A DNA stretch of 64,000 nt from Kamptonema formosum PCC 6407 (lineage in GTDB: Bacteria; Cyanobacteriota; Cyanobacteriia; Cyanobacteriales; Microcoleaceae), in assembly GCF_000332155.1 (NCBI RefSeq), contig NZ_KB235903.1:1456747-1520746 (forward strand), read 5' to 3'. The notes below the pieces were generated by a model. The model searched no databases. It saw nothing but the letters and a program-made list of their open reading frames with translations, and had not been told where the DNA came from. This document shows, piece after piece, positions 1-8,940 of the stretch (positions within the stretch are counted from its first letter, which is position 1; each line of letters starts with the position of its first letter). The position numbers and the translations under genes are program-made.

Positions 1-425
1 CGAACGGGGTTTTCAGTTTCGCCTTCACTAAATATCTCCTCTCGCCGCGAATCTCCTTCGCTTTCTGCGAATTGGTTATTGTCCTCTTCTTCCCATCCTT
101 CTTCCTCATCTTCATCCTCATCCTCATCCTCATCCTCTCCCTGTTCCTCCTTCAGTAGCAATTGCAACTTTTCAGAAGTTGCGATCGCCAACTTCCGCAA
201 CGACTGCTGCATTTTTTGCCGCTGATTGTAGGATAACTTCAGAAAAGGTTCTGGATATCCCTGAGTACAAAGGTAATAACAAGCCAAAATTAACTGCTGA
301 CTCGCCGCTTGTCCCAAGGCATTTAAATAACCGCTGTAGCTATTTGCCAATTCCGAACCGATGTTTGCGATCGCTTCTTCCAGTACCCCTATTTCCCGCT
401 CAATTCGCTCACTTGCTCCAGACAT
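1..425 (-). CDS. Hypothetical acidic protein, 3' end outside window
   Basis: An open frame starts at an ATG whose first base is 425 and runs off the left edge after about 141 codons without a stop. The first 90 residues look like a helical domain (MSGASERIEREIGVLEEA at the start), followed by an Asp/Glu-rich tract at about residues 93-116 and further acidic, Ser-rich sequence. The acidic tract is encoded by a GAGGAT run. It lies downstream of tsf on the same strand, separated by heptamer repeats. I do not recognise the family; the position after rpsB-tsf suggests a conserved cyanobacterial unknown. Opposite-strand frames here are shadows. Confidence 0.6.
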   Translation of the reverse strand, partial: MSGASERIEREIGVLEEAIANIGSELANSYSGYLNALGQAASQQLILACYYLCTQGYPEPFLKLSYNQRQKMQQSLRKLAIATSEKLQLLLKEEQGEDEDEDEDEDEEEGWEEEDNNQFAESEGDSRREEIFSEGETENPV

Positions 426-439
426 ACACTAATCTTAAC

Positions 440-535
440 TGGTAATTGGTAATTGATAATTGGTAATTGGTAATTGTTAGTTGTTAGTTGTTCGTTGTTA
501 GTTGTTCGTTGGTAATTGGTAATGGCTAATTACTC
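440..535. repeat. Heptamer tandem repeat array
   Basis: Successive seven-base units (GGTAATT, then TTGTTAG, then TTGTTCG, then back to GGTAATT) run in one register. The unit changes by point mutation while the 7-base phase is kept. No gene is seen between 426 and 718; the stretch also holds CTAGCCC-type units near 560-595 and TTTTTAA units near 690-716. Confidence 0.8.
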
Positions 536-718
536 ATCTCCCCCTTTCTTCCTCTTTCCCTAGCCCCTAGTCCTGAGCATCCTAGCCCCTTCTTTGGTAA
601 TTTGTAAATTGAAAATAGTGCCTACCAATTGAAAACTGCATATAATATAACAACTAAAAATTAAAAACTAAAAACAACAGTAGCTCCTGTTAATTTTTAA
701 TTTTTAATTTTTAATTAA

Positions 719-1378
719 TTATTTGGTTCCCATTTGGGCGGCAACTTCATCAGCGAAATTGCTTTCTACCTTCTCAATACCTTCGCCCAATACAAACCGC
801 ACAAATCGGCGTACTTGGACGTTTTCGCCCAATTGAGAGATAGTTTGTTTCACCAACTCTTCCACCGAGATATTTTGATCCCGAATAAAAGGCTGATCCA
901 TCAAAGATAGCTCTTTCAGACGCTTATCAATTCGCCCTTGAACAATCTTTTCCTTAATATTTTCTGGCTTATTGCCCAAGTCATCCTTACCCATTTCAAC
1001 TGCCTTTTCCTTCTCGACAATTTCAGCGGGAATGTCTTCAACTTTCACGTATTCCACATTCGGACAAGCTGCAATTTGCATGGCAATATTCCGCACCAAA
1101 AGTTGAAACTCCTCGCGGCGGGCGACAAAATCTGTTTCACAATTAACTTCCACAAGTACGCCAACACGGCCTCCCGTATGGATGTAGCTACCTACTAAGC
1201 CTTCAGAGGCGACGCGGTTTGCTTTTGTAGTAGCAGAAGTAATCCCCTTTTTCCGCAGCCACTCAATTGATTTGGCTATATCTGCGTCATTTTCTACTAG
1301 CGCTTTTTTGCAATCCATCATGCCAGCGCCAGTTTTTTCCCGCAGTTCTTTAACAAGTTTTGCTGATATTTCTGCCAT
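719..1378 (-). CDS. tsf: Translation elongation factor Ts
   Basis: EF-Ts exchanges GDP for GTP on EF-Tu in the cytosol. The N-terminal UBA-like region carries the hallmark [16 protein letters not shown] at residues 12-27. The core contains ETDFVAR, the EF-Tu-contacting signature (about residues 81-87). At 219 residues it is shorter than the roughly 280-residue enterobacterial protein, as is usual for cyanobacteria and plastids. Start ATG at 1378. It follows rpsB on the same strand, as in most bacteria, but the 343-base gap between them is filled by two palindromic repeats, so co-transcription is not certain. Confidence 0.97.
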   Translation of the reverse strand: MAEISAKLVKELREKTGAGMMDCKKALVENDADIAKSIEWLRKKGITSATTKANRVASEGLVGSYIHTGGRVGVLVEVNCETDFVARREEFQLLVRNIAMQIAACPNVEYVKVEDIPAEIVEKEKAVEMGKDDLGNKPENIKEKIVQGRIDKRLKELSLMDQPFIRDQNISVEELVKQTISQLGENVQVRRFVRFVLGEGIEKVESNFADEVAAQMGTK

Positions 1379-1413
1379 CTCGCCTACCTTCCTAATCAGA
1401 ATTATTTATGAGT

Positions 1414-1508
1414 ATAAGACTTACGCATTCTAACGGTGTAGCAAGGCTTTGGGATTGCTTCGGAAGCCGAGCAATGACATAATTACGTTGTCTATGCGTA
1501 AGTCTTAG
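1414..1508. repeat. MITE-like element, TIR TAAGACTTACGCAT
   Basis: Perfect 14-base terminal inverted repeats (1414-1427 and 1495-1508) bound a 95-base element with no coding capacity. Its interior contains the recurrent GGGATTGCTTCGG / GCAATGACA motif found at other gaps in this window. It lies in the rpsB-tsf spacer. Confidence 0.7.
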
Positions 1509-1520
1509 AGTATTGAGTTA

Positions 1521-1636
1521 TACCAATTCCTCGATTTACAGCTACAGATTTGACCCCCCTGTAGTCCCCCCTTAGCAAGGGGGGACGGCGAAGCCGGGGG
1601 GTAGAGATTTGTAGTCATAGTTTTAAGAATTGGTAT
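1521..1636. repeat. MITE-like element, TIR ATACCAATTC
   Basis: Terminal inverted repeats ATACCAATTC (1521-1530) and GAATTGGTAT (1627-1636) enclose a C-rich/G-rich internal palindrome (CCCCCCTTAGCAAGGGGGG at about 1565-1583). A related element with the same terminal motif is at 6443-6569. Second insertion in the rpsB-tsf gap. Confidence 0.7.
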
Positions 1637-1721
1637 TAAGCACTGATAACTTTTCCTTTGCAATGCGAAGGGTTAAAAGCAATTGCCAATTGCTAATTAC
1701 CAGCGACCAACTCAAATACTA

Positions 1722-2531
1722 TTATTCAGCTTCAGCGTCTTCGTCGGCCTCTGAATCTGGGATGTCGAGCTCTTCCAACTCGCCAGCTTCGTAGTCGTCT
1801 TCACCACCTTCGTACTCTTCGTAGTAATCTTCTACTTCGCTTTCGAGCTGACCGTGACGACCTTCATAGATGGCATCAGCCAACTTACCTACTATTAGTT
1901 TAATCGAACGGATAGCGTCATCGTTCGCTGGAATGGGAATGTCTACTAAATCGGGATCGCAATTTGTGTCTAGCAGCGAGACGATGGGAATCCCTAACTT
2001 CTGGCATTCTAAAACAGCATTGTATTCCCGGCGTTGGTCTACAAGTACGACTGCATCAGGAATCTTACGCATGGATTTAATCCCGCCCAGATATTTTTGC
2101 AGTTTTGCCAATTCCCGGCGCAGCGTTGAGGCTTCTTTTTTCGGTAGCAAATCCAGGGCTCCGGTTTCTTCGCGGCGCTCTAAATCTTTTAGGCGCTCAA
2201 CGCGGGATTTAATTGTTGTCCAGTTAGTGAGCATTCCTCCCAGCCAGCGCTGGTTGACGTAGTAAGCGCCGCAGCGATGGGCTTCTTGAGCGACAATACC
2301 GGCGGCTTGGCGCTTAGTACCGACAAACAGAAATTTTTTGCCTTTTTCAGAAGCCTCTCTCATGTACTCATAGGCATCTTCCATGAGCTGAGCGGTCTGT
2401 ACTAGGTCGATGATGTGAACGCCATTGCGCTCGGTGAAAATATAAGGGGACATTTTGGGATTCCACCGGCGGGTTTGGTGCCCGAAGTGAACTCCTGACT
2501 CTAACATTTGAGCCAAACTGACGACTGACAT
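1722..2531 (-). CDS. rpsB: 30S ribosomal protein S2
   Basis: Ribosomal protein S2 of the small subunit. The N-terminus has the family signature [15 protein letters not shown] (residues 13-27), and the C-terminal signature [19 protein letters not shown] is present near residue 158. The length is 269 residues, including an acidic tail (about 230-269) rich in Glu, Asp and Tyr that goes beyond the conserved core. Start ATG at 2531, preceded on the minus strand by AGGAG about 7 bases upstream. A structured leader (2532-2640) may control it. First gene of the rpsB-tsf pair. Confidence 0.97.
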   Translation of the reverse strand: MSVVSLAQMLESGVHFGHQTRRWNPKMSPYIFTERNGVHIIDLVQTAQLMEDAYEYMREASEKGKKFLFVGTKRQAAGIVAQEAHRCGAYYVNQRWLGGMLTNWTTIKSRVERLKDLERREETGALDLLPKKEASTLRRELAKLQKYLGGIKSMRKIPDAVVLVDQRREYNAVLECQKLGIPIVSLLDTNCDPDLVDIPIPANDDAIRSIKLIVGKLADAIYEGRHGQLESEVEDYYEEYEGGEDDYEAGELEELDIPDSEADEDAEAE

Positions 2532-2640
2532 ATTTTTAACTCCTGATTCGGGTTAATCCTCCATCCAGCCGTATTTCTGAGGTTTTAAGCCTCGGAAACA
2601 CCCGAAAACCTGGATGTGCGAATTTACACAACTTTTCTAG
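2532..2640 (-). promoter_or_regulatory. Structured rpsB 5' leader with possible pseudoknot
   Basis: On the minus strand the leader forms an outer stem CATCCAG/CTGGATG (2610-2616 with 2562-2568), an inner hairpin pairing 2590-2595 with 2577-2582 (one G-U), and a 7-base match between ACCCGAA read on the plus strand at 2600-2606 and TTCGGGT at 2547-2553. The last pairing joins the outer loop to the bases next to the AGGAG ribosome binding site, giving an H-type pseudoknot. Autoregulation of S2 through its leader is known in proteobacteria; here it is inferred from structure only. Confidence 0.55.
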
Positions 2641-2751
2641 GATATCACACTTTACAATTCTTTAGTCCTACAAAAGTGATCTTTCTCATAGCCGAAGATG
2701 GTAGTCAGCGATCGCCCACCCTACAACTTGGGTGCGATCGCTCTTTACACA

Positions 2752-2788
2752 GTTAACAGTTAACCGTTAACCGTTAACTGTTAACCCT
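2752..2788. repeat. GTTAAC-type heptamer array
   Basis: Repeats of GTTAACN (CAGTTAACAGTTAACCG and so on) with a 7-base period run up to and into the last codons of the pyrR gene. Same family as the arrays at 17536, 22338, 31675, 42360 and 59585. Confidence 0.7.
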
Positions 2789-3314
2789 TAATTAATTCCA
2801 CTCCATCCCGTCCATCCAAATCTTGAATGTAAACCTTAACTTGTTCTTCCTTAGCAGTCGGCAACTTTTTACCCGTAAAATCAGGGTGAATTGGTAACTC
2901 TCGATGGCCGCGATCGACTAACACAGCTAACCAAATTATTTCCGGCCTACCATACTCTGTCACCGCATTCAAAGCCGCGCGAATTGTCCTACCTTTATAT
3001 ATAACGTCATCAACCAGCACCACAATTTTGCCACTGAGATCGAAAGGAATATCAGTTCTTGCCGGCGTGCGGATCGCAATCTGATCTAAGTCATCCCGGT
3101 AAAAAGTAATATCCAGAGCCCCCACAAGCACTTGCACTTGTTCGAGCATCTCAATTTGGGTCGCCAACATCTGCGCCAAGGCTACACCTCTAGTATAAAT
3201 TCCTAACAATGCCAAATCCTTGGGATTGCCAGATTTTTCTACAATCTGGGAAGCGAGGCGATTGACAGTGCGGCGCAGTTCTTCCGAAGATAAAATTTGA
3301 ACAATTTTAGTCAT
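2781..3314 (-). CDS. pyrR: PyrR: pyrimidine operon attenuator / uracil phosphoribosyltransferase
   Basis: 177 residues from the ATG at 3314 ([13 protein letters not shown]), which matches the family's usual N-terminus. An upstream in-frame ATG at 3368 would add 18 residues and overlap the end of cbiB; I consider it less likely. The PRPP-binding loop [18 protein letters not shown] (about residues 95-112) is intact. The family binds pyr mRNA in response to UMP and/or converts uracil plus PRPP to UMP. In cyanobacteria the enzyme role is the safer assumption because no pyr operon is next to it. Lies just downstream of cbiB on the same strand. Confidence 0.9.
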   Translation of the reverse strand: MTKIVQILSSEELRRTVNRLASQIVEKSGNPKDLALLGIYTRGVALAQMLATQIEMLEQVQVLVGALDITFYRDDLDQIAIRTPARTDIPFDLSGKIVVLVDDVIYKGRTIRAALNAVTEYGRPEIIWLAVLVDRGHRELPIHPDFTGKKLPTAKEEQVKVYIQDLDGRDGVELIKG

Positions 3315-3357
3315 TGCTTGCTGGGAGTTGGCGATTGACTGCAAAACTGGCCAGCAG

Positions 3358-4419
3358 TCAAAACACAAAGAAGAAAGTATAAAGCAAAAATGATAATCCC
3401 AACCAGATCAGAAAGCAATATCTGGTCAGTTGTAAAGCTTGATTAATTTTTTCCGGCGCGATCGGATCGATCGCTTCGCCTAAAAGCGGTTTATTTTTGA
3501 GAACCCCCCGATAGGAATTAGTACCTCCCACCTGGACACCCAAAGTTGCTGCATAAACGCATTCACTCCAGCCAGAGTTAGGACTAGCATCTTTAATGGC
3601 ATCTCTTTGACATATCCGCCAAACATAGCCCGGTTTGCCAGATAGAAAAGCTAACGTAATTACAGTTAAACGGCAGGGAACCCAGGTAAGTAGATCGTCA
3701 AGTTTGGCACTGAACCAGCCTAAATCAGTTAAGGGTGCTTCTTTATAGCCAACCATAGAATCTAATGTACTTGCTGCTTTATAGGCGATCGCAAAAGCCA
3801 CCCCCAAACAGAGACACCCTTCACTCGCTGCAAACATCCCACCGCTAACAGATAATATATAACTCGCTCCAACCCCAACTACCCCATAAAATAGCGGAGC
3901 CATTACCCCATCGACAGCATTTTCCGTTACAGTTTCTAGTACCGCCCGTAGAATTTCTGGCTCCGATAAATTTTCTGTATCCCTGCCGACATAAAAGCTC
4001 AACCTTTGCCGTGCCTTGACTAAATCCCCCTCATTTAAAGGATGTAGCACATCTTGTGCGGCAGCCCTTAAACTTTTCCCAGCAAAACAGCTTGCTAAAA
4101 GGATACTTTCGAGTGCGATCGCGAAAATAGGGTCAACCCAGTTAGCAACTTGCACCGCTAACCAAACCAAAGTTCCGCTACCAATAACCAGCAAGATCGA
4201 GCCTATTGTACCTACCAAGCGGAGCGGTAGGATAGACATCTCATCTGTCGGATTATTCCATATATTAAACACAACTTGAGTGTAGCGATCGATTAGCCAA
4301 CCCATCACCCGTACCGGGTGCGGCCAACCCCAAGGATCGCCAATTAAATAATCCAAGATAGCAGCCAAAAGTAAAACAGCAGCAGGCACAGCATCAGACA
4401 GCAACATCGATAAATTCAT
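3358..4419 (-). CDS. cbiB: Adenosylcobinamide-phosphate synthase CbiB/CobD
   Basis: Membrane enzyme that attaches (R)-1-amino-2-propanol phosphate to adenosylcobyric acid in cobalamin synthesis. Characteristic residues [21 protein letters not shown] lie at 23-43 (only part of this motif is diagnostic: GDP..WPHPVR..G), and four to five hydrophobic segments occur across 353 residues, the normal family length. The signature GTNSYRG near residue 300 is present. Another cobalamin gene, cobL, lies at 22.6 kb, so the pathway genes are dispersed. No B12 riboswitch is visible upstream. Confidence 0.93.
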   Translation of the reverse strand: MNLSMLLSDAVPAAVLLLAAILDYLIGDPWGWPHPVRVMGWLIDRYTQVVFNIWNNPTDEMSILPLRLVGTIGSILLVIGSGTLVWLAVQVANWVDPIFAIALESILLASCFAGKSLRAAAQDVLHPLNEGDLVKARQRLSFYVGRDTENLSEPEILRAVLETVTENAVDGVMAPLFYGVVGVGASYILSVSGGMFAASEGCLCLGVAFAIAYKAASTLDSMVGYKEAPLTDLGWFSAKLDDLLTWVPCRLTVITLAFLSGKPGYVWRICQRDAIKDASPNSGWSECVYAATLGVQVGGTNSYRGVLKNKPLLGEAIDPIAPEKINQALQLTRYCFLIWLGLSFLLYTFFFVF

Positions 4420-4474
4420 CCTCGATCTTCATTTCCGGCATTAAGAATCTTTAACCTTTTTTGTAAGCGATCGT

Positions 4475-4918
4475 TTAAATGATAAAGCTCGTTTCTTCCC
4501 CTTGTACCGCTTGCCAACTGCGAACGTCATAGTATAAGTCTTCAAGGGAAATACTGTAAAGAGCTTCCGTAATCTTTTTGTGCAAACGGTTCCACAGAGA
4601 GAATGTCACCCAATCTTCTGCAACAGTAGCATCTGGGGAATGACCAGCTAAAGGTTCAATTGTTTCACCTACAGCCTCTAAGATTTGTCCAAGAGAGATC
4701 GAAGCAGGTCGTCTTGCCAATTGATATCCTCCTTGAGTGCCACGAACTGATAGAACTAAACCAGAACGCCGCATCTCAATCAGCAATTTTTCTAGATAAG
4801 GTGCAGGTAACTCTTGTCGGCTTGCGATCGCTTTCACAGAAGCCGGCCCGTAACCAGGTTGCGAGCTTAGATCGAGTAACGCCTTCACACTATAGTGTCC
4901 GCGAGTGGTTAACTTCAT
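4475..4918 (-). CDS. Rrf2-family winged-helix regulator without cysteines
   Basis: 147 residues. The N-terminal winged helix has the Rrf2 pattern: MKLTTRGHYSVKALLDL, then PAPYLEKLL, then the wing VRGTQGGYQLAR at about residues 58-69. Iron-sulphur members such as IscR and NsrR bind a cluster through three cysteines after the wing. This protein has no cysteine at all, and the corresponding region reads AGHSPDATVAEDW. It may therefore sense something other than an Fe-S cluster, or work through protein contacts. Divergent from cyAbrB at 5183; the 260-base AT-rich gap must hold both promoters. Confidence 0.85.
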   Translation of the reverse strand: MKLTTRGHYSVKALLDLSSQPGYGPASVKAIASRQELPAPYLEKLLIEMRRSGLVLSVRGTQGGYQLARRPASISLGQILEAVGETIEPLAGHSPDATVAEDWVTFSLWNRLHKKITEALYSISLEDLYYDVRSWQAVQGEETSFII

Positions 4919-5182
4919 TGACAGTCAGATATGGGGCAAATATTTAGCTAGCTGATAGCTCATAGCTTACGCTACATAGTTGAGAGATTGCTTCGACTCG
5001 GCAGCTACTCCTTAAGAAAGACTCGATATTATCTAAAATATTTTTAATCAAGTGGTTAACTATTTAGCAGATCGGTGTAATATAGTTTTACGACCAGCTA
5101 TAAAGCTAAAGTTTCTTGGTCATAGCAAAAGTAAGCCAAGAAAAAAATCGTACACCTGTAGTTGACTATTTCGGAACAGAAG

Positions 5183-5575
5183 ATGGCTAAAAAGAAAAGT
5201 ATCGAGCCCCTAGAAGGCGAAGCTCTCATCAAGAAAGTTAAAGAGCTAGAGAACCTTACCAAGGAAGAAAAGGCAAGAGCCTGTGGCTACTACACCGTTA
5301 CCAAAAACGGCGTAGAACGGGTCAACATGATGAAGTTCCTCAATGCTCTCATTGATGCTGAGGGTATTCAGCTTGATGGTAAGCAAAATGGTAATGGACG
5401 CGGCGGACGGTCTGCTAGCTATCGAATCAGCGTTCAGTCTAACGGTAACTTACTGATTGGCGCAGCCTATACTAAACAGATGGAACTTCAGCCTGGAGAT
5501 GAGTTTGAAATCTCTTTGGGACGTAAGCACATTCACCTGCGGCAAATCGATCGAGAAGAAGAAGAAGCAGTCTAA
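5183..5575 (+). CDS. cyAbrB-type transcriptional regulator
   Basis: 130 residues from the ATG at 5183 (MAKKKSIEPLEGEAL); an in-frame TTG at 5162 is less likely. The N-terminal half, ending YYTVTKNGVERVNMMKFLNALIDAEG, is unique to cyanobacteria. The C-terminal half (about 75-125) is an AbrB-like DNA-binding swapped-hairpin fold (SYRISVQSNGNLLIG, then LQPGDEFEISLGRKHIHLR). In contrast to Bacillus AbrB the DNA-binding domain is C-terminal. Family members regulate carbon/nitrogen balance, hydrogenase and stress genes. Acidic tail EEEEAV. Confidence 0.93.
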   Translation: MAKKKSIEPLEGEALIKKVKELENLTKEEKARACGYYTVTKNGVERVNMMKFLNALIDAEGIQLDGKQNGNGRGGRSASYRISVQSNGNLLIGAAYTKQMELQPGDEFEISLGRKHIHLRQIDREEEEAV

Positions 5576-6442
5576 GCTTCATTCTCTAAAACTTCCCTCA
5601 TCGCCCCTGAAAGTGTACGGCTTGTATAAATGGTGGCAATGGCTGGATAACGGCCACTGCCAGCGCTTATATTATTGTCCTAAAATACTTAATTTTATTC
5701 TCCGCTACATCGTTACTAGGTGAGCAGGGAAGTTTTCATACAACTGTTAGGAATGCCTGCCAAGGTTGGCCTATGCTTAGCAATGGCTATCTTTTCACAG
5801 GCTTTATAGCAGAACTTGAGAGGCAGCTATACTCAAATATTTAGCAATCTATAGTATTTCTCACGTAGATCGGCTAAACTTGCTAATTATTAATTGCTAG
5901 GGGCGGATCTCACTTGCTTGAGAAGCGCTATAGAAAGAGACAAGGATTTAACGAGCCAGAAGAGATTAAGCTTCTGGGAATGTTAGCGGTTGCATTTTTA
6001 CGGACTCGCACAATATTTATATGTCATGGGATGTGAAACGAAGCGATCGCAGTATTTGGAGATGGCTTTATAAAGTCAAGCGCTACACGCAGGCACTTGT
6101 CTTGGCAATGACAACCCAACACAATGACAATGGCGATCGCCATCACAGCAGAAATTAGCAGCCACTAAGTAAATCTATCTAACGGGACTTAAACAATAAG
6201 TTAGCGATCGGCATGGTAAAATCAACTTAGTTGCCGCTTTATTTTAATTACGCTCAACATACAAGTAAGGTGAGCATTGCCCACCCTACAAAAACTTCTA
6301 TTTCAGATCGAATTCAAAATTGCTAAGTAGTCGGACAAAAATAAACGTAGCCATGTCATTGCGAGCGAAGCGAAGCAATCGCAAGGAATTGAGGTAGTTT
6401 CGCACAGCAAACAATGGCACTATTTATTTTTGTCCAGGTACT
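5576..6442. other. Gene-poor interval with a possible degraded coding fragment
   Basis: No intact gene is seen. A short open stretch on the plus strand (about 5905-6034) reads LLEKRYRKRQGFNEPEEI followed by a hydrophobic run and a stop; it has coding-like composition but no recognisable family and no clear start. At about 6350-6400 lies a copy of the GTCATTGCGAGCGAAGCG dispersed repeat, and HIP1 octamers are frequent. Confidence 0.4.
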
Positions 6443-6569
6443 TATACCACTTCTCTAAAAGTTTGCTACAGTTTGGGGTAGGGGCGGGTTCGCGATCAAA
6501 TTTGCCACCCACAAATAACATTAATAAACCCGCCCCAAGACTGTAGCATTAATTTAGAGAATTGGTATT
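6443..6569. repeat. MITE-like element, TIR ATACCA.TTCTCTAAA
   Basis: Imperfect inverted ends (6445-6459 and 6552-6567: ATACCACTTCTCTAAA against TTTAGAGAATTGGTAT) with nested complementary segments GCTACAG/CTGTAGC and GGGGCGGGTT/AACCCGCCCC. Non-coding. It abuts the 3' end of the moxR gene and may act as a bidirectional terminator. Confidence 0.75.
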
Positions 6570-6574
6570 ACCAT

Positions 6575-7483
6575 CTAAGGAATCGCCACAGAACGCAAAA
6601 GGCGATCGATAATAGTCTTAGAACGCCGTCCTCCCGCCGGAATCAAGCGGTGTGAAAGTACATGGGGTGCGAGTTCCTTCACATCATCAGGAATAACATA
6701 GTCCCGTCCCGATAGAAACGCCAAAGCTTGCACCGCCCGATGCAAAGCCACAGCACCGCGAGGACTTACACCTAAAGTAATTTCCTCATCTTCCCGCGTC
6801 GATCGCACCAAATTGACAATATACTCCTTCAACGAATCCTCAACCTTTACACTCGCGCACAGACGGCGCAACTCTTGAATTTCATCCAAACCAAGACAAG
6901 GTTGTAACTCCTCAACCGCAACAGCGTCAGAAAGCCGTTGTAGCATTTGCAACTCTTCTGAAGACTTAGGATAGCCCAAAGTCAAAGACAACATAAAACG
7001 ATCCATCTGCGCCTCTGGCAGAGGAAAAGTCCCTTGATACTCAATCGGGTTCTGAGTAGCAATTACAAAAAACGGGCTAGGAACAGGGCGAGAAACTCCA
7101 TCTACCGTTACCTGCCGCTCTTCCATCACTTCTAGCAAAGCAGACTGCGTTCGCGGCGTAGCGCGGTTAATTTCATCCGCTAACAGCACGTTTGCAAACA
7201 CTGGCCCCGGCAAAAATTCAAATTCACCGCTGCGGGGATTCCAAATATTAGTCCCAGTTATATCCGTCGGCAATAAATCGGGAGTACACTGAATCCGCTG
7301 AAACTTGCCAGCGATCGATCGCGCCAGAGACTTAGCTAATAGGGTTTTACCCACACCGGGAACGTCTTCTAACAAAGCATGACCCCCGGAAAGCATCGCC
7401 ACCAATACCAACCGAATACTATCCGCTTTACCGACAATAGTTTGACTCAGATTTTGCTTGAGCCGTTCAATACGATCTTTCAT
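6575..7483 (-). CDS. MoxR-family AAA+ ATPase
   Basis: 302 residues. Walker A in EDVPGVGKTLLAKSLA (about 39-54), Walker B in LLADEINRATPRTQSALLE (about 100-118), sensor 1 in FFVIATQNPIEYQG (about 143-156), and the C-terminal lid with GVSPRGAVALHRA. MoxR ATPases act as chaperones that insert cofactors or metal ions, often with a VWA-domain partner and a DUF58 protein. No such partner is adjacent here. The ribF gene upstream is on the same strand but separated by about 95 bases of repeats. Confidence 0.93.
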   Translation of the reverse strand: MKDRIERLKQNLSQTIVGKADSIRLVLVAMLSGGHALLEDVPGVGKTLLAKSLARSIAGKFQRIQCTPDLLPTDITGTNIWNPRSGEFEFLPGPVFANVLLADEINRATPRTQSALLEVMEERQVTVDGVSRPVPSPFFVIATQNPIEYQGTFPLPEAQMDRFMLSLTLGYPKSSEELQMLQRLSDAVAVEELQPCLGLDEIQELRRLCASVKVEDSLKEYIVNLVRSTREDEEITLGVSPRGAVALHRAVQALAFLSGRDYVIPDDVKELAPHVLSHRLIPAGGRRSKTIIDRLLRSVAIP

Positions 7484-7578
7484 AATTACTAATTGCTAAG
7501 TGCTAATTTTTATTGCTCATTCCTCTAAACTTATGCAGCCTAGCCCCTAACTATAAGTGCTAAGCAATTAAAAACCTC

Positions 7579-8778
7579 CTAATCACCTTGTGGGTTACTA
7601 TACAGCAACTTTCTGGCAAATGCACAGTCAGACTGAATTTGAGCCTTTAGCGCTTCCAGAGAAGGAAACTTTTGTTCAGGCCTCAAAAAATTTTCTAGGC
7701 TTACATTTAAGGTTTTGCCATACAAATCCCCAGAATAATCTAACAGGTGAACTTCTACAGTTGGACTAACACCTTCCACAGTGGGACGGCAGCCAATATT
7801 CATCACTCCCAATATTGGAGGATTAAAACTTTTAGGCGTGAGGTTTATTGTCTTAGGTCTAAGCTTAAATTTTCCTGCGCCTGAAGCCTCTTCCTCAGTC
7901 TCTTCTTCGAGAGTAACTCGGACAGCGTACACGCCAAAACGGGGTAAAAATTTTTCTGGGGGTAGCTGGAGATTAGCCGTTGGAAATCCAATAGTTCGAC
8001 CAATTTTTTGACCTTCAATAACTACTCCACCTACGCTATATGGACGGCCTAACAATTGGTTTGCCTTCTGGAGATTGCCATTTTGGAGAGCGTCCCGGAT
8101 TGCCGAACTGCTGATCCTTTCTCCTGCGTAAGTGTAGAGTGGTACGAGGGTAACGTCAATGCCATAAGTAGCAGCGATCGCAGCTAAATCTTTAGCTGTC
8201 CCGGTTCGTCCGCGCCCGAAGCAGAAATCCAACCCTACACTAATTCGGGTTGCTTCCAATTGCCGCACTAAAATTTGTTCAACAAACTGTTTTGGAGTTA
8301 GCGCCGCCAATTCTTTATTAAAGGGCAACAATACCAGTTGCTCAACACCCATAGACCTCAGCAGAGCTATTTTTTCTCTTAACGGCGTTAACATTTTTCT
8401 GGGTTTGCCGCTAAAAAACTCTTGGGGGTGGGGGCTAAACGTCACCACTGTTGCACAAGCAGGTTCTAGTCGGTCGGATTTGTAGCCTTTGTAGTTGACT
8501 TCAGCTACAGGTGGCGAAATAGCTAAACGATCGTCATGAAACGTCCGAGAAAGAGGTCTAGCCAACTCCCACATAGGCCCTAAGCCTTCATCAAGGTCAG
8601 GGCTCGATCGTACTGACTCTTGTGGGGGAATAAGCATCGGGGCAAGCATTTGTGCCCGATTCAGGATTGGCAGCACGACTTGTTGGTGCCCCAGATGCAA
8701 ACCGTCAAAATTTCCCAAGGCAACGGTAGTAGGAGTCAAAGCAGCGGTAGAAGAATAAGTTACCCACACGCTTAACAT
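7579..8778 (-). CDS. ribF: Bifunctional riboflavin kinase / FAD synthetase
   Basis: 399 residues. The N-terminal nucleotidyltransferase domain has TTVALGNFDGLHLGHQQVV (about residues 17-35), with the GNFDG and HxGH motifs that bind ATP; ISSSAIRDAL lies near 220. The C-terminal kinase domain has GQKIGRTIGFPTANL and a final MNIGCRPTVEG. It makes FMN from riboflavin and then FAD. It is longer than the common 310-330 residues because of a low-complexity insertion at about residues 45-110 after the first strand and a short acidic insertion (EEETEEEASGAG) in the kinase domain. Confidence 0.95.
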   Translation of the reverse strand: MLSVWVTYSSTAALTPTTVALGNFDGLHLGHQQVVLPILNRAQMLAPMLIPPQESVRSSPDLDEGLGPMWELARPLSRTFHDDRLAISPPVAEVNYKGYKSDRLEPACATVVTFSPHPQEFFSGKPRKMLTPLREKIALLRSMGVEQLVLLPFNKELAALTPKQFVEQILVRQLEATRISVGLDFCFGRGRTGTAKDLAAIAATYGIDVTLVPLYTYAGERISSSAIRDALQNGNLQKANQLLGRPYSVGGVVIEGQKIGRTIGFPTANLQLPPEKFLPRFGVYAVRVTLEEETEEEASGAGKFKLRPKTINLTPKSFNPPILGVMNIGCRPTVEGVSPTVEVHLLDYSGDLYGKTLNVSLENFLRPEQKFPSLEALKAQIQSDCAFARKLLYSNPQGD

Positions 8779-8940
8779 TTTGACATATTTAGCCGTTACG
8801 CGATCGCTACGCCTCTAAATCAATTTAAAATTGACATTGGTAGACGAAGGATAATAACTTTACCCATCAAAGCCATACGGCATTTAGATTTTTGAGCGGC
8901 GGATTTTAGCTGCGACACCCGATTTAAAATTTAAAATCCG

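Noticed and set aside
3315-3368. Upstream start for pyrR
   Set aside because: It would overlap cbiB and add 18 residues absent from the family; ATG at 3314 is a better start.
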